Assembly: GCA_014379045.1 (NCBI GenBank)
Contig: JACMMK010000520.1
Coordinates: 1 to 16,207, forward strand
Length of the DNA: 16,207 nt
From: Burkholderiales bacterium
GTDB lineage: Bacteria; Pseudomonadota; Gammaproteobacteria; Burkholderiales; CAIKXV01
Direction of reading: 5' to 3'
The position numbers were made by a program, and so were the translations under genes. Under the pieces are notes generated by a model. That model was not told the DNA's origin, searched no databases, and saw only the letters and a list, made by a program, of their open reading frames with translations. This document shows, one piece after another, positions 1-6,425 of this stretch (its first letter is position 1; every line of letters begins with the position of its first letter).

Positions 1-795
1 GGCCAGCCGCTGGTCGCCGACAACCGCGCGGGCGCCGGCGGTGGCATCGGCGCCGAGATCGTCGCGCGCAGCCAGCCCGACGGGTACACGGTGATGATCA
101 GCCACTCGGGCCCGCTCGCGATCGAGCCGTTGCGCCAGAGCAAGCCTGCGTATGACCCGTTGCGCGACTTCACGCCGCTGTCGCTGGTGGCTGAACAGGC
201 GTATGTCCTGCTCGTCAACCCGTCGGTCCCGGCAAAAAGCGTGGCTGAGTTCGTCGCGCTCGCACGTGCGCGACCCGGCAAGCTGAACTTCGCCTCGGGC
301 GGGCCGGGCACCGGCATCCACATGGCCGCTGAACTGTTCAACCTGGTCGCCGGCGTGAAGGTCGCGCACGTCCCGTACAAGGGGGCCGGGCCAGGCATGG
401 GCGCACTGCTCGGCGGCGAGGTCGAGATGATGTTCAACGGCATCTCGTCTGCGTTGCCGCAGGTCAAGGCGGGCAAGCTGCGCGCGCTCGCGATGGCCGG
501 AGCGAAGCGCTCGCCGCTGCTGCCTGATCTGCCGACGATTCAGGAGGCGGGCTTCAAGTACGACACCAGTGGCTGGTACGGTTTCGTCGGTCCTGCGGGC
601 CTGCCGCGACCCGTGATCTCGCGTCTGCACGACGCGCTGATGAAGACGCTCGCCACGGCCGATGTGCGCGAGCGGTTCGCGGCGCAAGGCATCGACGGGA
701 TCGGTTCCACGCCGGAGCGATTCAGCGCGTTTCTCCGCGAAGAAACCGGTAAGTGGCGCAAGGTGATCGACGCTTCCGGACTGAAGGGCGATTGA
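1..795 (+). CDS. Bug-family (TctC-like) periplasmic solute-binding receptor, 5' truncated by window edge
   Basis: The frame is open from base 1, so this is the last 264 residues of a protein that is normally about 320-330 aa; the signal peptide and first lobe start lie outside the window. The visible part begins in the conserved segment GQPLVADNRAGAGGGIGAEI, followed by PDGYTVMMI, then VAHVPYKGAGPGMGALLGGE, GKLRALAMAGAKRSPLLPDL and a C-terminal WRKVIDASGLKGD end. These are the standard blocks of the tripartite tricarboxylate receptor (Bug/TctC) family, which are two-lobed periplasmic binding proteins for carboxylated or other small solutes. The ligand cannot be predicted. The stop lies 62 bp before the ATG of a second bug gene on the same strand, so the two are probably co-transcribed tandem paralogues. 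Confidence 0.93.
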   Translation, partial: GQPLVADNRAGAGGGIGAEIVARSQPDGYTVMISHSGPLAIEPLRQSKPAYDPLRDFTPLSLVAEQAYVLLVNPSVPAKSVAEFVALARARPGKLNFASGGPGTGIHMAAELFNLVAGVKVAHVPYKGAGPGMGALLGGEVEMMFNGISSALPQVKAGKLRALAMAGAKRSPLLPDLPTIQEAGFKYDTSGWYGFVGPAGLPRPVISRLHDALMKTLATADVRERFAAQGIDGIGSTPERFSAFLREETGKWRKVIDASGLKGD

Positions 796-857
796 TCGGC
801 ATGACCGGTTCGTGCATCGACGCCGAGCGAACAATGCAAACGAAACGAGGAGCAGGA

Positions 858-1877
858 ATGAAGTCGAGGCACCCGAGCAAGAAAAACCTGATCGAGACAA
901 CCCGGAGCGCGCTCGCCACGATGCTGTGGCTCCCCTTCGTGTCGCTTGCCCTCCTCGCCACGTCGACAATGGCACAGGCGCCGTACCCGTCGAAGCCCGT
1001 TCGGCTGATCGTTCCGGTGGGACCGGGCGGCGGCTACGACTTCATCGCGCGTCTGTTGGGCGCACGCCTGTCCGAAGCGTGGGGTCAGGGAATGCTGATC
1101 GAGAACCGTCCGGGCGCCAACGGCAACATCGGCTCGGAGCTGGTGGCGCGTTCGGCACCCGATGGCTATACGCTGTTGATGGGCGGCATCGGTCCGCAGG
1201 CGCTGTCGGTCGGCCTGTATCCGAATCTGGCGTACGACCCGGTGCGCGACTTCGAAGCGATTTCGCTGGTCGCCGTGCAACCGAATCTACTCGCCGTGCA
1301 TTCGTCGGTGCCGGTCAAGTCGCTGAAGGAATTCATCGAGTTCGCCAAGGCGCGTCCCGGCCAGATCGCCTACGCGTCGAACGGCAGCGGCAGCCCGCAG
1401 CACCTCGCCGCCGAGCAACTGAAGATCCTGACCGGCATCGACATCACGCATGTGCCGTTCAAGGGCGCGGGCCCGGCTTTGACGGCACTGATCTCGGGCG
1501 AGGTCGCGGTCGCCTTCAACGTGATCATCTCGCCGATTCCCCATGTGCGCACCGGCAAGCTGCGTGCGCTCGGCGTGGCCAGCGCACGACGCTCGTCGAT
1601 CGCCCCCGAGGTGCCGACGTTGACCGAGCTGGGGTTTCCGATCGAGATCGATACGTGGTACGGCCTCTACGCCCCGACCGGGACCCCGAAGGACGTGATC
1701 GCGCGCATCTCGGCAGACACGATGCGCATTGCGACGCTGCCCGAAGTGCGAGAGAAGGCGTCGAGCCAGGGCATCGAGATGATCGGTGCGAGCGCCGAGC
1801 GGTTGGCGGCGCACACCAGGTCGGAAATCGCGCGCTGGAGCAAGGTGATCAAGCAGGCGAAGTTGACTATCGATTGA
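858..1877 (+). CDS. Bug-family (TctC-like) periplasmic solute-binding receptor
   Basis: This 339-aa protein has an N-terminal signal peptide: a basic start (MKSRHPSKKN), a hydrophobic stretch around residues 15-35 and a likely cleavage after TMAQA. The mature part begins PYPSKPVRLIVPVGPGG and shows the family blocks ENRPGANGNIGSELVARSA, PDGYTLLMG, DITHVPFKGAGPALTALISG, GKLRALGVASARR and IARWSKVIKQAKLTID. Start choice: the frame is open back to 753, but the ATG at 858 has a GAGGAGCAGGA Shine-Dalgarno and gives the signal peptide directly. An earlier start would overlap the upstream gene and add a non-signal leader. It is the second gene of a tandem pair and no TctA or TctB genes are nearby. 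Ligand unknown. Confidence 0.95.
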   Translation: MKSRHPSKKNLIETTRSALATMLWLPFVSLALLATSTMAQAPYPSKPVRLIVPVGPGGGYDFIARLLGARLSEAWGQGMLIENRPGANGNIGSELVARSAPDGYTLLMGGIGPQALSVGLYPNLAYDPVRDFEAISLVAVQPNLLAVHSSVPVKSLKEFIEFAKARPGQIAYASNGSGSPQHLAAEQLKILTGIDITHVPFKGAGPALTALISGEVAVAFNVIISPIPHVRTGKLRALGVASARRSSIAPEVPTLTELGFPIEIDTWYGLYAPTGTPKDVIARISADTMRIATLPEVREKASSQGIEMIGASAERLAAHTRSEIARWSKVIKQAKLTID

Positions 1878-1892
1878 ACCTGCGGGCGCTAA

Positions 1893-1991
1893 CCCATCGA
1901 AGGCGATTTCGAAGGCGGCGATCTGAGCATTGATGGCGGGCTGCTGCGGTTGCGCCAGGCCGATAAGTGCATCGGGTTGACGCGGCCAGCC
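1893..1991 (+). mobile_element. IS1380-family transposase N-terminal remnant
   Basis: From codon ATC at 1896 the frame reads IEGDFEGGDLSIDGGLLRL then RQADKCIGLTRPA. This resembles the N-terminal region of IS1380-type transposases as I know them (F-(D/E)GG-x-(L/I)-S-S-DGG-LLLLRQAD-x-x-LGLT). Only about 30 codons remain. There is an in-frame TAA at 1890-1892 just upstream, no start codon with a ribosome site, no terminal inverted repeat that I can see, and no catalytic DDE residues. The frame runs without a break into the Vsr-like segment that follows. It is an insertion-sequence scar, not a working element. The family assignment is by motif memory from a short segment. Confidence 0.55.
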
Positions 1992-2234
1992 CTTGAAAGG
2001 GTTCGTTCGGTCGACACCAAGCCGGAAATGCTCGTGCGCAAAGCCGTTCATGCGATGGGTTTCCGGTTTCGTCTGCACGTGCGGACGCTGCCCAGCTCGC
2101 CCGATATGGTTTTGCCTCGTCACCGGAAGGCGATTTTCGTCCACGGTTTTTTCTGGCACCGCCATACCGGCTGCAAGCGCACCACAATCGCCAAAGAGGG
2201 CGTCGTCACCTGCCAAGTGAAAGGATCGGCGTAA
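1992..2234 (+). pseudogene. Truncated very-short-patch-repair (Vsr) endonuclease remnant
   Basis: Codons from about 1998 read RVRSVDTKPEMLVRKAVHAM, then GFRFRLHVRTLPSSPDMVLP, RHRKAIFVHGFFWHRH and TGCKRTT. This is the recognisable N-terminal half of Vsr, the nicking endonuclease that starts repair of T:G mismatches caused by deamination of 5-methylcytosine. The equivalents of the active-site Glu (TKPEM), Asp (SPDM) and two His residues (VHGFFWH) are present. The zinc-ligand Cys of the usual HGCFWH motif is Phe here. About 55 C-terminal residues, including the last zinc Cys, are missing, and the frame ends in unrelated residues at 2234 just inside a dispersed repeat. The N-terminus is replaced by the IS1380-like scrap in the same frame. 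No cytosine methyltransferase gene is adjacent. Almost certainly non-functional. Confidence 0.8.
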
Positions 2235-2263
2235 GCGAGCAGGCTCGCTCGCCGACCGCTCGA
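2224..2263 (+). repeat. Dispersed copy of the GATCGRCGTAAGCGAGC repeat
   Basis: Forty bases here match the core of the tandem repeat at 9436-9475 and 9549-9588 at 36 of 40 positions by eye. The segment includes a perfect 6-bp inverted repeat, GCGAGC-AGGCTC-GCTCGC (2235-2252). It lies 60 bp beyond the stop codon of the minus-strand bug gene ending at 2323 and overlaps the end of the Vsr relic. Similarity stops abruptly after 2263. It could be a REP-like or small non-autonomous element that acts as a 3'-end structure. That role is inferred. Confidence 0.7.
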
Positions 2264-2322
2264 CGCACCGGAGGCCGTCGCGGACGCTGCCTGCGCGCCC
2301 CGCCCGTGACCGCTTCACCCGC

Positions 2323-3291
2323 TCAATCCGCCTTGATCCCGGCCTCGAGGATCACCTTCGACCACTTGACGATTTCCGACTGCATATAGCGATTGGAGGC
2401 ATCGACGCTGCCGCCGATGATATCCACGCCGTTGGCTGCAAAGCGCTGCACGACGTCGGCGTTGCGCAGCATCGCGTTGGTATCGGCATTGATCCGGTCG
2501 AGCAGCGGGCGCGGCATCTTCCCCGGCGCAAACACCCCGTACCAGACGTCGAAGGAATAACCGGGCAAGCCGTCCTCGGCGACAGTAGGCAAGTCCGGCG
2601 CCGCCGGACTGCGTTTGCCACCGGTCACCGCGAGCGCACGCAATTTGCCGGTTTTCACGTGCGCAAGCAGCGTGCTGATGCCGGCAATCGACATCTGCAC
2701 CTCGCCCGACAGCAGCGCGGTCGTCCCGGGTCCCGTGCCCTTGTACGGCACGTGCACGATATCAACGCCTGCGAGGATGCGAAACAGCTCCATACCGAGG
2801 TGCGATGCGCCACTGACGCCGCCCGACGCGTAGCGCAATTCACCTGGCCTGGCCCTCGCCCACCGAACGAGCTCCGCTACCGTCTTCGACGGCACCGACG
2901 GGTGCAACGCGAGCATGAAGGGTTGGCTGCCCACGATCGTGACCGCCGCGATATCGCGCTTCACGTCGAACGGAAGCGCCTTGTACAAGGCGGGGGCGAA
3001 CGTGATGCCGACGCTCTGCATGAGCAGCGTGTGGCCATCCGGCACCGCTTTCGCGGTGATATCGGTGGCGATGACACCGCCCCCACCCGGCCGGTTGTCC
3101 ACCACGACCTGCTGCCCCCAGGTCTCGGTTAGTCCCTGCGCGACCAGCCGCGCGATGATGTCGGTGCCTCCGCCTGCCGCAGACGCGGCGAGTACGCGCA
3201 CGGGACGGTCGGGGAACGCGGCGGCGACGGATGCGCCGGCGACCGCGGCGAGCCCGACGATGGCCGACACTTGGAAGAGCCGAGTGTGCAT
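2323..3291 (-). CDS. Bug-family (TctC-like) periplasmic solute-binding receptor
   Basis: A 322-aa protein with a short basic start (MHTRLFQ), a hydrophobic Ala/Val-rich signal segment at residues 8-25 and mature start FPDRPVRVLAASAAGGGTDI. Family blocks follow: VDNRPGGGGVIATDITAKAV, PDGHTLLMQ, DIVHVPYKGTGPGTTALLSG, GKLRALAVTGGKRSPAAPDL and VKWSKVILEAGIKAD. The loop usually written VPFAPGG reads LAASAAGG here, a mild departure that may affect the ligand pocket. The ATG has a strong GGAGGAG site about 7 bases upstream on the minus strand. It is the last gene of a three-gene minus-strand operon, 36 bp after a ketopantoate-reductase-like gene, so it probably binds the substrate of that short pathway or a precursor of it. 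Confidence 0.95.
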   Translation of the reverse strand: MHTRLFQVSAIVGLAAVAGASVAAAFPDRPVRVLAASAAGGGTDIIARLVAQGLTETWGQQVVVDNRPGGGGVIATDITAKAVPDGHTLLMQSVGITFAPALYKALPFDVKRDIAAVTIVGSQPFMLALHPSVPSKTVAELVRWARARPGELRYASGGVSGASHLGMELFRILAGVDIVHVPYKGTGPGTTALLSGEVQMSIAGISTLLAHVKTGKLRALAVTGGKRSPAAPDLPTVAEDGLPGYSFDVWYGVFAPGKMPRPLLDRINADTNAMLRNADVVQRFAANGVDIIGGSVDASNRYMQSEIVKWSKVILEAGIKAD

Positions 3292-3327
3292 TCTTTTCTC
3301 CTCCGGGAAGAAACGGCTTCCCTGGAC

Positions 3328-4359
3328 TCAGGAAACGCCCCCGATACGCGCCTGTAGCACGGCGTAGTTCGAGACGTCCATCGCGATCTCGCGGCGGTTG
3401 ATCTGCCGGTCGAGTTCGGTGACCGCATCGTTGCCCGGAGTCGGGATGCCCAGTTCGCGGCCCTTGCGTGCCACCAGGCCGCTGATGAAATCGATCTCGC
3501 TCATCCGCCCTTTCAGGTGGTCATGGATCGGCGCCGTCCGGCCGCCCCCGACGTGCGACATCAGCGTCTTCATCGTCGTGATGAGATTCTCGTCGCTCGA
3601 CCCTGCGAACTCGTCGGCGCGCAGCCCGAACAGCGGCTGCATGCGGTAGCCGAGCGCCGCCCCGACCGCCATCGATTCCCGGCCCAGTCGAACGGAGATG
3701 TCGAACATGCCCGGGAGGGCCGTCGCTTCGAAGTTGCGCAGTCCGAACAGGCTGAACGGCCCCATCGTCATGCAGTTGGCGATCAACTTGGTCCATTTCG
3801 CGCCATGGATGTTGTTGCTCACCTCGCATCGGCCGACCTCGGTCAGCAAGGCGGCAACATCCCGGACCCTCTGCGTATAACTCCCGTCGATCTCTCCCAC
3901 CGTGAACCAGGTTCCCTCGCGCGTCGTATTGCGCTGGATCTGACCCGGCGTGAACAGCTCGGCCTGCAGCTCGACCACGCAGCCGACGACACGCTCGGCG
4001 CCGACGATCGACGCGAGCGCGTCGTCGTTCATGCCGTTCTGCGTCCCCACGAGCGTTCCGCGCGGCGCCAGATAAGGCCGGATGAACTCGGCGAGCCAGC
4101 GCGTATCGTTGGACTTCGCCGCCAGCAGCACGACATCGAACGTGAGGTTCGAGGACGCCAGGTCGCACAGGTCGAGCGCCTTGACCGGCACGCGGAACTC
4201 GGACTCCTTGAACCGCACCTGCAGTCCCTCTGCCTTCATCGCCGCGACGTGCGCCGGCCACTGATCGATCAGCGTCACGTCGAGGCCCGCCCGGGTCAGG
4301 TCTGCACCGATGCTGCTGCCGATCGCGCCGACGCCGAGTACTGCGATTCTCTGCTTCAT
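3328..4359 (-). CDS. Ketopantoate reductase (ApbA/PanE)-family NAD(P)-dependent oxidoreductase
   Basis: A 343-aa protein of the 2-dehydropantoate 2-reductase superfamily. Residues 4-14 form the Rossmann dinucleotide loop (RIAVLGVGAIG, a GxGxxG motif). Residues 81-84 (AKSN) and 107-109 (QNG) are family positions. K188-W-T-K191 with N195 matches the KWxKxxxN helix carrying the catalytic Lys, and S287-EID290 matches the substrate-binding SEID segment. The second half is the helical C-terminal domain. Start choice: the frame extends to 4413, but the ATG at 4359 puts the Rossmann strand at residue 4 and has GGAGGG upstream. It lies between an amidohydrolase gene and a bug gene on one strand, so it more likely reduces a 2-oxo acid in a catabolic route than serves pantothenate synthesis. 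Substrate unknown. Confidence 0.88.
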   Translation of the reverse strand: MKQRIAVLGVGAIGSSIGADLTRAGLDVTLIDQWPAHVAAMKAEGLQVRFKESEFRVPVKALDLCDLASSNLTFDVVLLAAKSNDTRWLAEFIRPYLAPRGTLVGTQNGMNDDALASIVGAERVVGCVVELQAELFTPGQIQRNTTREGTWFTVGEIDGSYTQRVRDVAALLTEVGRCEVSNNIHGAKWTKLIANCMTMGPFSLFGLRNFEATALPGMFDISVRLGRESMAVGAALGYRMQPLFGLRADEFAGSSDENLITTMKTLMSHVGGGRTAPIHDHLKGRMSEIDFISGLVARKGRELGIPTPGNDAVTELDRQINRREIAMDVSNYAVLQARIGGVS

Positions 4360-4485
4360 GATCCTGCCGCCCTCCCCAGTCCACTTGGTTTCACGCACTG
4401 TCGTTTCACGCACCGCGTCGACGAGCCCGCCTTCCGATCGCGCCGTCTCCGGCTGGGCGCGCGGGCCTTGGCACCCGCGTGCGAG

Positions 4486-5472
4486 TTACAGCTTCAGCAA
4501 CCGCGCCGCATTCCCCCACAGCACGGCTTCGCGGCCGACGTCGTCGAGCGTGCTGATTTCGCGTACGACGCCGACCGGGTCGTTGTGCGCGATATCGAAG
4601 CAGTAGTCGCTGCCCATCAGGATCCGTTCGACGCCGACCAGACCCACCAGATAGTCCATCACCTCGGGGCAATAACTGATCGTGTCGTAGGTGAACCGCT
4701 GCAGATAGTCACTCGGCGGTCGCGGCAGGTGCTTGCACTCGGCGCGGATGCGAAACCCCTGGTCGAGGCGTCCGCGCAGGATCGGCAAGGCGCCGCCGGC
4801 ATGCGGCAGCGACACCTCGAGCTTGGGGAACGCGTCCAGCACGCCGCCGAAGATCAGGTGCGACGCCGCGATCGCCACTTCGAACGGATTGCCGAGCGTG
4901 TTGATCAGATACCACTGCTTCAGCCGCTCGTTGTTGATCATCATCGGGTGCAGGAACAACGGCAGGCCGAGTTCGGCCATCCGCTCGTAGATCGGGAAGA
5001 AGCTGCGGTCCGAGAGTTCGCGATCGCGTACTGCGGTCGCCATGTAGATGCCGCGGATCCCGGGCAGCGTCGCCGCACGCTCGAGTTCCTCGAGCGCGAG
5101 CCGCGCGTTCTGGAACGGCAGGTGCCCGAAGCCGATGAAGCGCTTCGGATGCCGCAGGTGTGCGGCGCTGACCGCATCGTTGACGGCGATCGACAGTTGC
5201 ATGCCGAGGTCGTCGTCGGCCCAGTAGACCATCGGCTGGGTCATCGACAACGCGTGCATGTCGATGCCCATCCGGTCCATGTAGGCGAGGCGTTCGTCGA
5301 GGTCGATGAAGCCCGAGGTGATCGGTCCGGTACGCAGCGCCAAGCCGACCTGGATGAAATGTGCGCCGCTCGCATCGGTGGTGACGGTCGCGCCGCAGCG
5401 CCCCCCGTGGCGAGCGACGAGTTCGATGAAGCGTTCGGGGAAGAAGTGGGCGTGGGTGTCGATGTTCGGCAT
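4486..5472 (-). CDS. Amidohydrolase-2 / ACMSD-like metal-dependent hydrolase or decarboxylase
   Basis: The protein is 328 aa from this ATG and starts MPNIDTHAHFFPE. It shows the metal-site pattern of the amidohydrolase-2 (ACMSD / gamma-resorcylate decarboxylase) group: HxH at residues 7 and 9 (THAHF), His at about 175 (FLHPMM), His at about 224 (LPHAGG) and Asp at about 289 (MGSDYCFD). Members decarboxylate or hydrolyse small, often aromatic, acids using one divalent metal. The frame extends to a GTG at 5499 (nine more residues, weak ribosome site). I prefer the ATG because family members usually begin right before the IDxHxH strand. It is the first gene of a minus-strand operon with a ketopantoate-reductase-like enzyme 126 bp downstream and a Bug receptor after that, which suggests a small catabolic pathway. 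The substrate cannot be read from sequence. Confidence 0.88.
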   Translation of the reverse strand: MPNIDTHAHFFPERFIELVARHGGRCGATVTTDASGAHFIQVGLALRTGPITSGFIDLDERLAYMDRMGIDMHALSMTQPMVYWADDDLGMQLSIAVNDAVSAAHLRHPKRFIGFGHLPFQNARLALEELERAATLPGIRGIYMATAVRDRELSDRSFFPIYERMAELGLPLFLHPMMINNERLKQWYLINTLGNPFEVAIAASHLIFGGVLDAFPKLEVSLPHAGGALPILRGRLDQGFRIRAECKHLPRPPSDYLQRFTYDTISYCPEVMDYLVGLVGVERILMGSDYCFDIAHNDPVGVVREISTLDDVGREAVLWGNAARLLKL

Positions 5473-5563
5473 CGGAGCGAGGCTCGAGGGGTTGAACACA
5501 TGCCTGTCACGGTAGTTCGACTAGACTGATAGGCCTGCACATCTTACCTATCGGAGCTTTGCC
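5473..5563. promoter_or_regulatory. Divergent intergenic region between amidohydrolase operon and PEP-CTERM gene
   Basis: Ninety-one bases separate the ATG of the minus-strand amidohydrolase operon from the ATG of the plus-strand PEP-CTERM gene, so both promoters must lie here or inside the flanking genes. A GGAG ribosome site sits just before the plus-strand gene. I see no convincing -35/-10 pair or operator palindrome. The call rests on gene arrangement only. Confidence 0.35.
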
Positions 5564-6280
5564 ATGCTGACGTTCCGCGTCCTGATGGTTACCGCCCTGC
5601 TCGGTGCGTCGCTTCCTTCGGCCCGCGCCGCGACGATCGCCGTCGTCAATCCGGGATTCGAGAGCGTGGCACTCGCAGAAGAAACGTCGAGCGCGTTCGC
5701 CAACTCGGGCACCACCGCGATTTCGGGCTGGTCGATCTTTGATCTGGGCGGCGGCGGGGGCGGTCAAACGTTGAACCCTGGACCTGCCTCGGCGGCGTTT
5801 CCGGGCGGTGCCGTACCCGAAGGCAACAACACGGCGCTTGCGCAGTCGGCCATCGTCCAGCAGGCGCTCGGCACGGTGCTGACCACCGGCACCTACAGCC
5901 TCTCGATCCGCTTCGGCAATCCCGCCGATCGCGACGACATGGCCACGCCCAGCAGCTTCCAGTTGTTCTCGGTGCCGACCGGCAACGTGATTTTCGCCCG
6001 GGTCGGAATCGCCTTCGCGGGTATCGCCGACGGAACCTTCGCAGACTTCTCTGCGAGCACGGAGATCATGGCCGGCAATGTGAATCTCGGCGACCAGATC
6101 GGCATCAAGATCGTCACCGGATCGCCGACTGTTCCGGGGGGCACGTACTACGCCTTCGACGACGTCCGCCTGACTCTAGATGAACCGTCGCGCGTGGTGC
6201 CGGTGCCTGCGGCGTGGGCGATGTTCTGCGGCGGTGTCGGACTGCTCGGACTGCGTCTGCGCAAACGCGCCGCCGGCTGA
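5564..6280 (+). CDS. PEP-CTERM (VPxPAA variant) sorting-signal secreted protein
   Basis: A 238-aa protein with a signal peptide (residues 1-22, cleavage after SARA). The mature domain opens with VVNPGFE and closes with YYAFDDVRLT around residues 196-204. This is the NPGFE...DDV pattern common in beta-sandwich, carbohydrate-binding-like extracellular domains. Residues 212-217 read VPVPAA, followed by a hydrophobic helix (about 218-230) and a basic tail RLRKRAAG. That tripartite tail is a PEP-CTERM / VPxPA-type signal recognised by an exosortase, which cuts the protein and releases it to the envelope or extracellular polymer in exopolysaccharide-producing bacteria. No exosortase or polysaccharide gene is in the window. 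It is flanked by a divergent catabolic operon and a convergent bug gene, so it appears to be a lone locus. Function of the domain unknown. Confidence 0.88.
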   Translation: MLTFRVLMVTALLGASLPSARAATIAVVNPGFESVALAEETSSAFANSGTTAISGWSIFDLGGGGGGQTLNPGPASAAFPGGAVPEGNNTALAQSAIVQQALGTVLTTGTYSLSIRFGNPADRDDMATPSSFQLFSVPTGNVIFARVGIAFAGIADGTFADFSASTEIMAGNVNLGDQIGIKIVTGSPTVPGGTYYAFDDVRLTLDEPSRVVPVPAAWAMFCGGVGLLGLRLRKRAAG

Positions 6281-6343
6281 TCACCGCCACTGCATGTGCG
6301 CGACGAAACGCGCCGTCCATGAATTGTTCCCCCCTTGCAGAGA

Positions 6344-6384
6344 TGGGGATCGACATCGAAGCAAACGCTCGTCGCGGGCGACAC
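6344..6384 (+). repeat. Possible diverged member of the TGGGGATCGAC repeat family
   Basis: The 11 bases TGGGGATCGAC at 6344-6354 are identical to the start of the 82-bp repeat core at 9434 and 9547. Farther on, short blocks recur in the same order with small gaps (AAGC, GCTC, TCGC, CGAC). The spot is again beyond the 3' end of a bug gene (minus-strand gene ending at 6426). The match outside the 11-mer is weak and could be chance in GC-rich DNA. Confidence 0.25.
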
Positions 6385-6425
6385 GTAGCCCAAACGCAAG
6401 TCGCGGTTGACGCGCCCACGGACCG

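Noticed and set aside
1287..2318. Long minus-strand open frame across a bug gene and the relic region
   Set aside because: It is antisense to the bug gene at 858-1877 and to the IS/Vsr relic. Its residues are rich in Arg, His and Asp as expected for GC-rich shadow frames, and it has no recognisable motif.
3328..4359. Naming the oxidoreductase panE
   Set aside because: The fold and catalytic Lys fit, but the operon context with an amidohydrolase and a Bug receptor argues for a catabolic substrate. The family contains many enzymes that are not ketopantoate reductases.
3517..5529. 670-residue plus-strand open frame
   Set aside because: It lies antisense to two well-supported genes (ketopantoate-reductase-like and amidohydrolase) in the complementary high-GC frame. 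It has no domain signature and no good start.
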